Shown: piece after piece, positions 1 to 8,502 of the stretch
How positions within the stretch are numbered: the first letter of the stretch is position 1
How the letters are laid out: each line of letters starts with the position of its first letter
Origin: Pseudomonadota bacterium
GTDB lineage: Bacteria; Pseudomonadota; Alphaproteobacteria; Rhizobiales; Xanthobacteraceae
NCBI GenBank assembly: GCA_023387735.1
Contig: JAEWHP010000049.1
Span: 1 to 64,000, forward strand
Direction: 5' to 3'
Length of the DNA: 64,000 bases
Notes under the pieces: generated by a model
Seen by the model: the letters and a program-made list of their open reading frames with translations, nothing else
The model's database searches: none
What the model was told of the DNA's origin: nothing
Program-made: the position numbers and the translations under genes

Positions 1-140
1 ACGTCAGGACCACACGACTTCGCCGTACGCGTCATGCGCGCTCGTCTATTGCGCAATCCGCGTCCACCGCATCTCACCGCGCGTTCGTGACGATCGCGAG
101 CCGCCCCTCGTAACGGGTGAGACGCGCAGAATTATAGCGA

Positions 141-234
141 TGATTTGCCCGACAGGCAGAGCGGAATATTTTTGCGCGAAGGGATGGACAGTTCAGGCTC
201 GCAGAATGTGGACTTGATTTGCCCGTCGGGCACA
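141..234. repeat. Two copies of a short palindromic repeat
   Basis: The first 250 bases hold no gene. Two near-identical 20-base units, at 141-160 and 215-234, share TGATTTGCCCG followed by a C-rich/G-rich complement, so that each centres on an imperfect TGCCCG/CGGGCA palindrome. This resembles dispersed intergenic repeats of Bradyrhizobium genomes, which is recollection and was not searched. The second copy ends just beyond the stop of the leftward sulfatase gene. Confidence 0.45.
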
Positions 235-250
235 CGCCCCCGCGTGAGCA

Positions 251-2776
251 TCAGTCGGCCTTCGCCTTCTCCTGCATCGCAGTCTGAAGTCGCTTGATGT
301 CGGCCGGCGACAGTTGCGGGCGGTCCACCTTGATCGTCAACTTGTTGAGTTTGGCGGTCAGCGCGAACGGCGGCCTGTAGTCGGCGTCGTTGACGCCGGT
401 CAGCGTGTCGGAGCCGATGTCGAAGCTTTCATCCCACTGCAGGATCATCGGCAGCGTCTTGGGCATGCGCTTGGTCGCAACTTCCTTGCCGTCCACCTTC
501 AGCGTGCCGGTGCCGGGCTGGCCGAGGCCGCTGAAGTTGTTGAAGGCCAGCGTGCCGGCGCCGATGCCCTCATACTTGAAATCGAACTCGATGGTGTGAC
601 GGCCCGGCGAAAGCGCATCCGCACCTTCCCACTTGATGCGTTCGAGATCGACCATGTTCCACAGGAACACCGGCTTGCCCTGCAGCAGGTAGAATCCATA
701 GCCGGCGAACCGCCCGCCCGACGTCAGGATCATGCCCTCGCCACCGCCGCTTGGTATCTCGATATCGGCGCTGATGGTGTAGGACGTGTTCAGGAGCAGC
801 GGCGAGTCGCCCTGCGGCAGGCCGACCATCGGCCGCGTATACACGAACTCGGTACGTCCGGCGGTGATGTTCGGCCGTGGTGCGACGATGCGTGCCGCCA
901 CCGACGCATCCATCGGGAACACCTGGTACTTCCTCGCTTCGGCGATGAACTTCTCCTTCATCTCCTTGACCTTCTGCGGGTTCTTCGCCGCAAGATCCGT
1001 GGTCTGATTGAAGTCGACATTGAGGTTGAAGAGTTCGAGCACCTGCTTGTTCAAGGGATCGGGGTTGGCCGGACCAAAGGCCTCCCATGGTGCACGGTTG
1101 ACCTTCGTGCTGAGGAACCAGCCGTCGTCGTACAGCGCCCATTGTCCCATCATCTCGAAGTATTGGGTCTTGTGCCGCGATGGCGCCTTGGCGTTCTTCG
1201 CGTCGAATGTGTAGGCGAAGCTGATGCCCTCGATCGGCTTCTGCTTGATGCCATCGACCACCTCAGGTGCAGTGATCCCCGCGGCTTCGAGGATCGTCGG
1301 CATGACGTCGATCACGTGAACGAACTGCTCGCGCAACGTCCCCTTGTCCTTGATGCGCGCCGGCCACGACACCACCATGTTCTGATTGATACCGCCGAGT
1401 TGGGAGGCGTTCTGCTTGAACCAGCGGAACGGCGTGTCGAAGGTCCACGACCAGCCGGCCGACATGTGGTTGTAGGTGTGCTCGGTGCCCCAGACGTCGT
1501 AGAATTTCATCTGGACGTCGGCAGGCAGGTCGTTGACGCCGTTGAACCACGCCACCTCGTTCGGCGTCCCCATCGGGCCGCCCTCTGCACTCGTGCCATT
1601 GTCGCCGTTGATATAAATGATCAGCGTGTTGTCGAGCCTGCCCAGATCCTCGAAGGCCTGGACCACGCGTCCGATCTCGTGGTCGTTGTAGGCGGCGTAG
1701 GCGGCAAAGACTTCGACCTGCCGGATGAACAGTTTCTGTTCTTCCGCTGACAGCGTGTCCCATTCCTTCAAAACGTCCTTCGGCCAGGGCGGCAGCTTCG
1801 CGTCCTTCGGGATCACGCCGAGCCGCTTCTGGTTCTCGAAAATCCGGTCGCGAACCTTGTTCCAGCCTTCGTCGAACAGTTTCAGCTTGCTGATCTTGTC
1901 CACCCACTCCTTGGTGGGATGATGCGGCGCATGCGTAGCGCCGGGCGCGTATTTGATGAAGATCGGCTTGTCCGGCTGGATCTGATGCATCCGCGTCACG
2001 TAGTCGATGGCATCGTCGGCCATGCCGGTTACGAGATTCCAGCCCGGCTTGCCATCAAACGGAAAGATCTGGGTGGTATTGCGGAACAGATTCGGCTGCC
2101 ATTGGTTGGCGTCGCCACCGACGAAGCCGTAGAAATACTCAAAACCCATGCCGGTGGGCCACTGGTCGAACGGACCCACCTGGCTGGCAGCAAAAGCCGG
2201 CGTGTTGTGGTTCTTGCCGAACCACGAGGTCGCATAGCCGTTCTCGAGCAGAATGCGCCCGATCGTCGCCTTGTCCCGGTCGATGATGCTGTTGTAGCCG
2301 GGGAATCCCGTCGACTGCTCCGACACCACGCCGAAGCCGGCCGAGTGATGGTTGCGCCCGGTGATCAGCGCCGCGCGCGTCGGCGAGCACAGCGCGGTGG
2401 AGAAGGTGCGGTTGTAGCGCAGCCCCTCGTTCGCGATGCGGTCCATGGTCGGGGTCGGGATCACGCCACCGAACGTGCTGGGCACGCCGAAGCCGGCGTC
2501 ATCGGTGATGATGAGCAAGACGTTGGGCGCGCCTTTCGGCGGCACGACCCGCGGCGCCCACCACGACTGCGACTGCAGTGCACCGTCCTTGATCACCCCG
2601 CCGAATTTTGGATCGGGTGGCGGTAGCTGCTTGCCGCTGATGCTCGAACTGGCGCTTGGCGAACCCAGCGTGCCGGAGACCTGCTGGGCTGCGACCTGGC
2701 TCACCATTGCGAGCGAGCTTGCGAGGCACAGGAATGTACTCGTGATGGATCGAAAAGACGCGGGGGATTTCGGCAT
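251..2776 (-). CDS. Exported arylsulfatase, long form
   Basis: An 841-residue sulfatase-family enzyme expected to hydrolyse sulfate esters in the periplasm. Residues 1-30 form a signal peptide ending in VAA before QQ. The metal-binding pair D92-D93 lies in a LLIITDDAGFG segment. The formylglycine motif is C130-S-P-T-R, followed by ALITGR, so C130 is the residue converted to formylglycine in this family. The C-terminal 200 or so residues form an added beta-rich region seen in the longer arylsulfatases. A GT-rich start at 2776 follows an AT-poor leader carrying a FixK/FNR box. A second, shorter sulfatase lies upstream on the same strand, but 166 bases separate the two and the intervening box suggests independent control. 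The family is clear; the natural substrate is not deducible. Confidence 0.93.
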   Translation of the reverse strand: MPKSPASFRSITSTFLCLASSLAMVSQVAAQQVSGTLGSPSASSSISGKQLPPPDPKFGGVIKDGALQSQSWWAPRVVPPKGAPNVLLIITDDAGFGVPSTFGGVIPTPTMDRIANEGLRYNRTFSTALCSPTRAALITGRNHHSAGFGVVSEQSTGFPGYNSIIDRDKATIGRILLENGYATSWFGKNHNTPAFAASQVGPFDQWPTGMGFEYFYGFVGGDANQWQPNLFRNTTQIFPFDGKPGWNLVTGMADDAIDYVTRMHQIQPDKPIFIKYAPGATHAPHHPTKEWVDKISKLKLFDEGWNKVRDRIFENQKRLGVIPKDAKLPPWPKDVLKEWDTLSAEEQKLFIRQVEVFAAYAAYNDHEIGRVVQAFEDLGRLDNTLIIYINGDNGTSAEGGPMGTPNEVAWFNGVNDLPADVQMKFYDVWGTEHTYNHMSAGWSWTFDTPFRWFKQNASQLGGINQNMVVSWPARIKDKGTLREQFVHVIDVMPTILEAAGITAPEVVDGIKQKPIEGISFAYTFDAKNAKAPSRHKTQYFEMMGQWALYDDGWFLSTKVNRAPWEAFGPANPDPLNKQVLELFNLNVDFNQTTDLAAKNPQKVKEMKEKFIAEARKYQVFPMDASVAARIVAPRPNITAGRTEFVYTRPMVGLPQGDSPLLLNTSYTISADIEIPSGGGEGMILTSGGRFAGYGFYLLQGKPVFLWNMVDLERIKWEGADALSPGRHTIEFDFKYEGIGAGTLAFNNFSGLGQPGTGTLKVDGKEVATKRMPKTLPMILQWDESFDIGSDTLTGVNDADYRPPFALTAKLNKLTIKVDRPQLSPADIKRLQTAMQEKAKAD

Positions 2777-2841
2777 GTTTCGGCTCCCATGATCGCTTGT
2801 GCCACAGCGAGATCAATCCAGCATCGCCGCGGATCCCTCCC

Positions 2842-2855
2842 TTGATTTGGATCAA
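2842..2855 (-). promoter_or_regulatory. FixK/FNR-type box upstream of sulfatase
   Basis: TTGATTTGGATCAA is a perfect TTGAT-N4-ATCAA palindrome, the consensus for FixK/FNR-family regulators. Its centre is about 72 bases upstream of the sulfatase start codon at 2776, a distance compatible with activation from about -40 of a promoter. The identical 14-mer occurs at 8503-8516. Low-oxygen control is inferred from the motif alone. Confidence 0.7.
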
Positions 2856-2942
2856 ATGGGCTGCGATCAACTCCGTACCGTCCGTCCGCGCGCAGCAAAG
2901 GGGCCGCCTCGGTTGACGGCCCCTCCTCGCGCAACTGCCCGC

Positions 2943-4502
2943 TTACTTGTCGCCGGCTCCTCTCGTCACCGCTTCCATGACGCGGTCGAGGTTGAAGCTG
3001 CCGGGCTTCTGACGTGGCGGGAAGTCACGGAAGCTCTGCAGCCACTGACCGACATAGGCGCCCGCCGGAGCAATCGCGAACATGCGATCCATGTACCAGC
3101 GCTGATAGCCCATGGCGTTCTCCTCTTCCGCACGTTCAAAGGGGTCCATGCGCAGGTTGCCCAGCAATGGCGCGCGCAGGGTCTCGAACGGTTGCTGCCA
3201 CACTTTGAGGCCGAGCGCATTCTGCTTCAGGAAGGTGACCTTCCAATTGTCGTATCGCAGGGCCGCAACGCTACCGTCGTCGGTCCAGTAGATGAATTCC
3301 CTGCGCGGCCATCCGGCTTCGCCCTTCAAGGCCGGCATCAGGTTGTAACCATCGAGATGAACCTTGTAGTTTCGGCCTCCAGCCTGCTTGCCCTTCAACA
3401 GGTCCTCTTTCAGGCTGGCATCGCCCGCGGCTGCAAGCAAGGTCGGCAGCATGTCCTCATGGGCGCAGATATCGTTGATGACGGTACCCGGCTTGACTAC
3501 GCCGGGCCAGCGGATGGCAGTCGGAACACGATAGCCGCCTTCCCAGTTGGTGTTCTTCTCGCCGCGGAACATGGTCGTTCCGCCGTCCGGCCACGTGAAC
3601 GTCTCCGCGCCGTTGTCGGTCGAATACATGACGATGGTGTTGTCCTCGACCCCGAGCTCCTTGAGCTTGGCAAGCAGTTGCCCGACCATGGCATCATGCT
3701 CGACCATGCCGTCAGCGTAGACCCCGAGACCTGTTTTTCCCGCGGAAGACGCCTTCAGATGCGTGAAGATGTGCATCCGGGTGCTGTTCCACCACACGAA
3801 GAACGGCTTGTTGCTCTTGACCGCGTTGTCCATGAAGCCGAGTGCGGCCGTCGTGACCTCTTCGTCCACCGTTTCCATCCGCTTCCTGGTCAGCGGTCCG
3901 GTGTCTTCGATCTTTCCATTGGCGAAGCTGTGAATGACACCGCGCGGCCCGAACAGCTTCTTGAACTGAGGATCCTTGGGATAGTCGGGATTCTCGGGCT
4001 CCTCCTCGGCGTTGAGATGGTAGAGGTTGCCGAAGAATTCGTCGAAGCCGTTGTTGGTCGGCAGCATCTCGTCGCGATCACCGAGATGGTTCTTGCCGAA
4101 CTGGCCCGTGACATAACCGAGCGGCTTGAGCAGCCCCGCGATCGTCGGATCTTCGATCTTCATGCCTTCCGGCGTGCCCGGCAGTCCGACCTTCGTCAAT
4201 CCAGTACGGATCGGCGACTGGCCGGTGATGAACGCGGCGCGGCCCGCCGTACAGCTCTGCTGACCGTACCAATCGGTGAACAGGGCCCCTTCGGCCGCGA
4301 TGCGATCGATGTTGGGCGTCTTGTAACCCATCATTCCGCGGTTGTACGCGCTGATGTTGAAGCCGCCGATGTCGTCGCCCCAGATGACGAGAATGTTGGG
4401 CGGCTTCTTCGTCTGGGCCAAGGCGTCGGTCATGCCGGCCATCAGGCACAGCGCGCCGACCGCGGCCCCGCAAAACTGCTTGAGCAAAGTCGTTGTTCGC
4501 AT
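2943..4502 (-). CDS. Exported arylsulfatase, short form
   Basis: A 519-residue sulfatase. A signal peptide (about 1-29, ending ALA before QT) sends it to the periplasm. D43-D44 in VIWGDDIGG are the metal ligands, and C84-T-A-G-R followed by AAFITGQ is the formylglycine motif in its alanine variant (C-x-A-x-R). The length fits compact AtsA-like enzymes. It lies 18 bases downstream of the monooxygenase gene and is probably cotranscribed with it from the sigma-54 promoter at 4869-4884. Sequence similarity to the other sulfatase is confined to the family motifs, so this is a distinct paralogue and not a recent duplication. The substrate is unknown. Confidence 0.92.
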   Translation of the reverse strand: MRTTTLLKQFCGAAVGALCLMAGMTDALAQTKKPPNILVIWGDDIGGFNISAYNRGMMGYKTPNIDRIAAEGALFTDWYGQQSCTAGRAAFITGQSPIRTGLTKVGLPGTPEGMKIEDPTIAGLLKPLGYVTGQFGKNHLGDRDEMLPTNNGFDEFFGNLYHLNAEEEPENPDYPKDPQFKKLFGPRGVIHSFANGKIEDTGPLTRKRMETVDEEVTTAALGFMDNAVKSNKPFFVWWNSTRMHIFTHLKASSAGKTGLGVYADGMVEHDAMVGQLLAKLKELGVEDNTIVMYSTDNGAETFTWPDGGTTMFRGEKNTNWEGGYRVPTAIRWPGVVKPGTVINDICAHEDMLPTLLAAAGDASLKEDLLKGKQAGGRNYKVHLDGYNLMPALKGEAGWPRREFIYWTDDGSVAALRYDNWKVTFLKQNALGLKVWQQPFETLRAPLLGNLRMDPFERAEEENAMGYQRWYMDRMFAIAPAGAYVGQWLQSFRDFPPRQKPGSFNLDRVMEAVTRGAGDK

Positions 4503-4520
4503 ATGGGCTCCCTCCTGTTG

Positions 4521-4856
4521 TCAATCGTTGAGATCGGTTTCCTCGATGCGCAACGACAATCCAAGCGCGTCACTATCGAGAACCCGGCTAAACCTCAGCG
4601 CGGGAGCCTCGGCTGCGATTTCCATGATCGCGACCAACCGGGAAAACCGCCTTGATCGAAGGTTGCGCAGCAGCTCTTCCTGGGACTCCCACTCTTCGAC
4701 GTAGTTGAAGCAGCGTGGATTTCCGATCTCGGAATACAATCGAGCACTGGCGCAACCGCGATCCAGTTGCGCCGGCCGCATCACCGACCGCAACGCTTCG
4801 ATGAGTTCGCTTGCGCCCGGTGAATGCGAGCATATGGACAGCGACATCTGGATCAT
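4521..4856 (-). CDS. ABM-fold small monooxygenase-like protein
   Basis: A 111-residue protein with the pattern of antibiotic-biosynthesis-monooxygenase (ABM) dimeric alpha-beta barrel proteins: a helix with RSVMRP, then RLYSEI, then FNYVEEWESQEEL and a helix to about residue 75. Such proteins oxidise quinol-like substrates without cofactor, but many family members have no assigned reaction. The gene is first in a presumed operon with the short sulfatase. No Shine-Dalgarno sequence is visible before either ATG (4856 or 4847). The sigma-54 promoter places transcription start at about 4858, so the message would be nearly leaderless. A start at 4847 is therefore equally possible. Confidence 0.75.
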   Translation of the reverse strand: MIQMSLSICSHSPGASELIEALRSVMRPAQLDRGCASARLYSEIGNPRCFNYVEEWESQEELLRNLRSRRFSRLVAIMEIAAEAPALRFSRVLDSDALGLSLRIEETDLND

Positions 4857-4868
4857 GCGTCAGCTACT

Positions 4869-4884
4869 AGCAGGCGACGTGCCA
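4869..4884 (-). promoter_or_regulatory. Sigma-54 (-24/-12) promoter
   Basis: Read on the minus strand, the site is TGGCACGTCGCCTGCT. It has the invariant GG and GC of RpoN promoters separated by exactly 10 bases and the TGGCACG half intact. It faces the ABM monooxygenase and sulfatase genes, and the gene for a sigma-54 activator lies immediately upstream on the same strand. Short inverted repeats at 4912-4928 and 4939-4949 lie 55-90 bases upstream of the predicted start and could be activator sites, which is weaker. Confidence 0.7.
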
Positions 4885-5010
4885 GACCTTGGGCGGCCTC
4901 CATGGCGGCCGGATATTCGATATGAATCAGAGACCTGGGGACACAGTCCGGTGAATTCGGGCGGGCTGGTGCGCGAACCCATCTTCGGAGATTCCGCGAC
5001 ATTTCGGAGC

Positions 5011-6585
5011 TTAGGTCGAGCGGTGCAGTCCCAGTTTCGCCATGCGGCTTTCCAGCGTCGTCGGCTTGAGCCCCAGGATTTCTGCAGCACCGCCCCTGCC
5101 GCGAACCCGCCAATGCGTCGAGTCCAGCACCCGGCGGATGTGCTCGCTGTCTATGTTCGCGATCGACTGGTCATGCCGTGGCGAGGAGGCTTTCTGGTTC
5201 GACAGCTCGACGTTCAAGGTGGGACCATCCGACAGGATGATCGCGCGCTCGATCTCGTTGCGGAGCTCCCGGACGTTTCCCGGCCAATCATATTGCTGAA
5301 GCGTCTTGATGCTGGCCTTCGAGATCGAATCGATTGACTTGCCGATGCTCTTCGACAGTTCCTCGATGAATGCATTGGCAAGAAGCGGGATGTCTTCCTG
5401 GCGTTCACGGAGCGACGGGACCGAAATCGGAAACACGTTGAGGCGGTAGAACAAGTCGTCCCGGAAACGCCCCTCTGCGACAGCCTTCCTGATATCGCGA
5501 TTGCTTGCCGCAATGACCCGCACGTCGACCTTGATGGGCTTCGGACTGCCAAGGCGTTCGATCTCTCGTTCCTGAAGCGCGCGAAGCAGTTTCGCCTGGG
5601 CCTCGAAAGGCAGCTCCGTCACCTCATCAAGGAACAGCGTCGAGCCGTCGGCCAGTTCGAACCGGCCGATCTGCTTTGCGAGAGCGCCGGTATAGGCGCC
5701 CTTCTCCCTGCCGAAGAGCTCGCTTTCGACCAGTGCCGTCGGGATCGCCGCACAGTTGACGCGCACCATCACGCGGTCCCTGCGCGGGCTGAGTTCGTGA
5801 ATGGCCGACGCCAGCAATTCCTTGCCGGAGCCGGTCTCCCCCAGCAGCATGACCGTTGCGTTGGTGCGCGCAACCTGCTCGACCGCAGCAAGGGTCTGCT
5901 GGATTGCCTTGCTTTTGCCGATGATCTTTCCAAAACCCTGCCGCTCCTTGACGAGATCGCGGAGATAAAGGTTTTCGCCCTGCAGCCGATCCCGGAGCGC
6001 CCTGACTTCCGACAAAGCGCTTCGCAGTTCCTCGTCGCCAAGCTTTCGGGCCAAGGCGGCCGCGAAGATCTGGGCGACCAGCCGCAGTCGATTGACGACC
6101 GCTTCCGGCCAATCCCGTTCGCGAACCATCGCTCCGAACGAGAGCGCTCCGACCACCTTGCCTGAGACGATCAACGGAAAGGTGACGTTGGATTTCGGAC
6201 CGCTCGCGCGAAATGCCTCGATGTCCCCGCTGGCTTCAGCCGGCAGATCGTCGACCGACGAAAAACACACAATCTCGGAGTCCAGAATCTTTTGCAGGGC
6301 CCAAGGGAATCGCTTGCGCGCCGATACGGCGCGTGGATAGGCGCGGAATTCCGGACGGGCCCAGGAGTGAGTGGCGACCAGGTCGCCGGTTTCATCCACG
6401 AACTGATGAATCGTGCTGCGGTCGAGATCGAGAACTTCGACGAAGCACCTCTGGGCGTCTTCAATGGTGGCATCGATCTGGTCGGCCGCGATGTTCACGA
6501 AACGCGCGGCCTGATTGGCAAGGACCGTCTCGAACCGCAGACGGTCATCGCGATCCGACCCTTGCTGCCCTATCGGGATACCCAT
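5011..6585 (-). CDS. GAF-domain sigma-54-dependent activator, Fis family
   Basis: A 524-residue bacterial enhancer-binding protein. Residues about 20-185 form a GAF-type sensory domain. A short helical linker follows, then the AAA+ domain with Walker A GETGSGKE (249-256), sigma-54 contact loop GAYTGA (296-301; the usual F is Y) and Walker B LFLDEV (317-322). A C-terminal Fis-type helix-turn-helix follows (about 470-520, with AAEILGLKPTTLESRM). There is no receiver domain, so it is probably controlled by a ligand bound to GAF, as in FhlA-like activators. It sits 154 bases upstream of the monooxygenase-sulfatase pair, which carries a -24/-12 promoter, making those genes its likely targets. The effector may be a sulfate ester, an aromatic compound or a sulfur-starvation signal, which is inference. 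Confidence 0.93.
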   Translation of the reverse strand: MGIPIGQQGSDRDDRLRFETVLANQAARFVNIAADQIDATIEDAQRCFVEVLDLDRSTIHQFVDETGDLVATHSWARPEFRAYPRAVSARKRFPWALQKILDSEIVCFSSVDDLPAEASGDIEAFRASGPKSNVTFPLIVSGKVVGALSFGAMVRERDWPEAVVNRLRLVAQIFAAALARKLGDEELRSALSEVRALRDRLQGENLYLRDLVKERQGFGKIIGKSKAIQQTLAAVEQVARTNATVMLLGETGSGKELLASAIHELSPRRDRVMVRVNCAAIPTALVESELFGREKGAYTGALAKQIGRFELADGSTLFLDEVTELPFEAQAKLLRALQEREIERLGSPKPIKVDVRVIAASNRDIRKAVAEGRFRDDLFYRLNVFPISVPSLRERQEDIPLLANAFIEELSKSIGKSIDSISKASIKTLQQYDWPGNVRELRNEIERAIILSDGPTLNVELSNQKASSPRHDQSIANIDSEHIRRVLDSTHWRVRGRGGAAEILGLKPTTLESRMAKLGLHRST

Positions 6586-6690
6586 GCCATTGCAAGTTTG
6601 TTTCGGAACTTACGCATTTTTGGCTTTATGCTGGCCGTAAGCAAGAGGCTTGACGCACAATTCGGCAAGTCGATCTCAGGCTTCGCTCCG

Positions 6691-7032
6691 ATGAAGAATG
6701 GGCTCTATGTCGTCAGGGTAATGGGGCTGGACAGGGTCGACTGGCCGCCTAACGGCGTTGTCGTGCTTCGGGATGGGGCGATCGCGGGAGGCGGCTCTTA
6801 CCTCTATTATCTGGGGACCTACGCTGCCAGCGACGGCATCTTCAAGGGTGAGCTTGTGATAAATCCGCACACGCCCCCACCCCCAAATCACCTGTTTTAT
6901 AACGCGGTCGAGGTCGGGATGGGAATCGCCGGCACTTACTCCGGTGATCGAGCCGAACTGACCGGGACAGCGCTCGTCGGCAAAAGGAGCCTGGCCGTCC
7001 GTCTCACCTTCGAGAAGTTGGTAGATGTTTAA
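6691..7032 (+). CDS. GrlR-like regulatory protein
   Basis: A 113-residue protein starting MKNGLYVVRV and containing GVVVLRDGAIAGG and YLYYLGTY, the pattern of the GrlR family (the lipocalin-like negative regulator of type III secretion in enteric pathogens). Rhizobial members have no shown function. No type III secretion gene is in this window. The frame is open further upstream to 6292, but the MKNGLY start matches the family and the upstream part would run antisense into the sigma-54 regulator. No strong Shine-Dalgarno sequence precedes 6691. The gene is divergent from the regulator at 6585. Confidence 0.7.
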   Translation: MKNGLYVVRVMGLDRVDWPPNGVVVLRDGAIAGGGSYLYYLGTYAASDGIFKGELVINPHTPPPPNHLFYNAVEVGMGIAGTYSGDRAELTGTALVGKRSLAVRLTFEKLVDV

Positions 7033-7080
7033 GGCTCTATCTCGGCGTCTCGGCGCCAATCGATTGCCTGTCAATTTGCG

Positions 7081-7104
7081 CCGCGGCATCTTGATGCCAA
7101 GCGC
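7081..7104. repeat. 24-base direct repeat shared with the hdeA-like 3' end
   Basis: These 24 bases are identical to 8143-8166, and the match continues for six more bases with one mismatch. The distal copy encodes ERALGIKMPR near the C-terminus of the HdeA-like protein. The proximal copy keeps the same reading frame (ERALGIKMPRRK) but has no matching gene attached. The two copies bracket the FkbM methyltransferase gene. The proximal copy looks like a remnant of a gene end. Confidence 0.75.
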
Positions 7105-7147
7105 GCGCTCTCCAGGCGTGCAAAGGCAAATCGACGAAGGGCCGCTG

Positions 7148-8080
7148 ATGGAGCTATCCTACTCACAGAATCTCGAGGACTATCACCTCTCCCTTGCCTT
7201 CGCGGGACAGGCGACCGGTACGTATATCGATATCGGTGCGGGCCATCCGGTCGCGGACAATGTGTCGTTCTGGTTCTACGAGCGCGGATGGCGGGGCATT
7301 GTCGTCGAACCTCAGTCCGAGCTTGCCGCGCTCTACGGGCGGCTGCGTCCGCGCGATATCGCGGTGCGCGGCCTGGTCGGACGAGAGAACGGCGAAGCCG
7401 ACTTCCACATGGTCGATCGACTGCACGGACTGTCGACGACACGCGAAGATGTTGCGCGAAAGTCCCGGGCATTCGACGTCGACTACCGGACGCTCCGCCT
7501 GCCCGTGACCACGCTGGCGCAACTCTGCGAAAGCCACGGCGTCGGCCCGATCGACTTTCTGAAGATCGACGTCGAAGGCGCCGAAAGCGAGGTCCTGTTC
7601 GGCGGCGACTGGAACCGGTTTCGACCCAAAGTCATCGTTGCCGAAGCCGTCAGCCCGATGTCGTCCGAGCCGTCATGGCAGGACTGGGAACCGTTCCTGC
7701 TCGCGCAGGGCTATCGCTTCGTTCTGTTCGATACGCTCAACCGGTTTTACGTCGCGCAGGAGCATCCCGATATCATGGCGCGTCTCCCGACCGAGCGGGC
7801 ACCATGGCATGCGGTACGGCACATGTACGAAATCGGCCGTGCGCCAGAAAACGAGCAGCATCCCGATCACGTCCTGGCACAGGAGCTTGCCCGCGGGTTC
7901 TGGGCAAGCCTGCCCTATCTCGATCCAGGCCTGATCACGTCGATGCTGGCTCGCGCCCGCCGGATGACGAAGCAAGACGATCTCGCCGCCCTTGCAGCAA
8001 CGGTCGACAGCGAACAATTCCGCGCGGCGCTTGGACGAATTGCCTGCGGTTACGACGGCGGACAGATCGTCGACGAGTGA
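7148..8080 (+). CDS. FkbM family methyltransferase
   Basis: A SAM-dependent methyltransferase of the FkbM family, which O-methylates sugars, polyketides or other small molecules. Family marks are YSQNLED near the start, the SAM site TYIDIGAGHPVADN, FYERGWRGIVVEPQ and the core FLKIDVEGAESEVL. I take the ATG at 7148 (310 residues), which has GAAGGG 7 bases upstream. The frame is open back to an ATG at 7025, but those 41 codons have poor third-position GC and contain the 24-base repeat remnant, so they are unlikely to be coding. The C-terminal 80 residues lie outside the methyltransferase core and resemble nothing I recognise. The substrate is unknown. Confidence 0.85.
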   Translation: MELSYSQNLEDYHLSLAFAGQATGTYIDIGAGHPVADNVSFWFYERGWRGIVVEPQSELAALYGRLRPRDIAVRGLVGRENGEADFHMVDRLHGLSTTREDVARKSRAFDVDYRTLRLPVTTLAQLCESHGVGPIDFLKIDVEGAESEVLFGGDWNRFRPKVIVAEAVSPMSSEPSWQDWEPFLLAQGYRFVLFDTLNRFYVAQEHPDIMARLPTERAPWHAVRHMYEIGRAPENEQHPDHVLAQELARGFWASLPYLDPGLITSMLARARRMTKQDDLAALAATVDSEQFRAALGRIACGYDGGQIVDE

Positions 8081-8127
8081 AGGGAGTCCCGCCGAGGCTC
8101 GCATTGAGCCGGCAGTGATGGCACGCG

Positions 8128-8448
8128 CTATTGCGTTTTTGGCCGCGGCATCTTGATGCCAAGCGCCCGCTCCGCAGCCGACATCACGGTGGCGCGCGGG
8201 GTGGTGGCGCAGTAATCCTTCACGGTCTTCGCGGCTTGCGCGAACTGATAGAGATCGATGACGGTGTTGCGCACGCTGGCATTGTAGTATCCGCTCATCC
8301 ACATGGTGACGCCGGCAAAATCCTGGAAGCCGAGCTTGGTCAGTTCGGCGCAGGTCATCTTGCCCATGTCGACCACCATCTTCTCTTCGGCGGCGGCCGG
8401 TGCGGCAAACAAGACTACAGCTACCGACAGAATGATCGATCTCAACAT
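8128..8448 (-). CDS. HdeA-like periplasmic acid-stress chaperone
   Basis: A 106-residue exported protein with a signal peptide of about 20 residues ending AAPAAAEE. The mature part has two cysteines (about C33 and C80) in the spacing of HdeA/HdeB family proteins, where they form a disulfide, and the segment CAELTKLGFQDF plus a helix with YYNASVRNTVIDLYQ. HdeA proteins unfold at low pH and hold client proteins in the periplasm. A perfect FixK/FNR box lies 55-68 bases upstream of the start, suggesting oxygen-linked expression. The last codons contain the 24-base repeat also found at 7081-7104. Assignment rests on pattern and cysteine spacing, not alignment. Confidence 0.7.
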   Translation of the reverse strand: MLRSIILSVAVVLFAAPAAAEEKMVVDMGKMTCAELTKLGFQDFAGVTMWMSGYYNASVRNTVIDLYQFAQAAKTVKDYCATTPRATVMSAAERALGIKMPRPKTQ

Positions 8449-8502
8449 GGCGTCTCCCCTTGCGTTCGGTTCGCAGGAGGCCAGTCAGGCGCGCGAGATC
8501 CC

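Noticed and set aside
314..1750. Long open frame on the plus strand across the first sulfatase
   Set aside because: It is antisense to a clear sulfatase gene; the product is Arg/His/Val-rich, as expected from the complement of GC-biased codons, and has no start signal.
2799..4655. 618-codon open frame on the plus strand
   Set aside because: Runs antisense through the second sulfatase and into the monooxygenase gene; no ribosome site and shadow-type composition.
7025..7147. 41-codon N-terminal extension of the FkbM gene
   Set aside because: Weak third-position bias, contains the 24-base repeat remnant, and a better ribosome site precedes the ATG at 7148.
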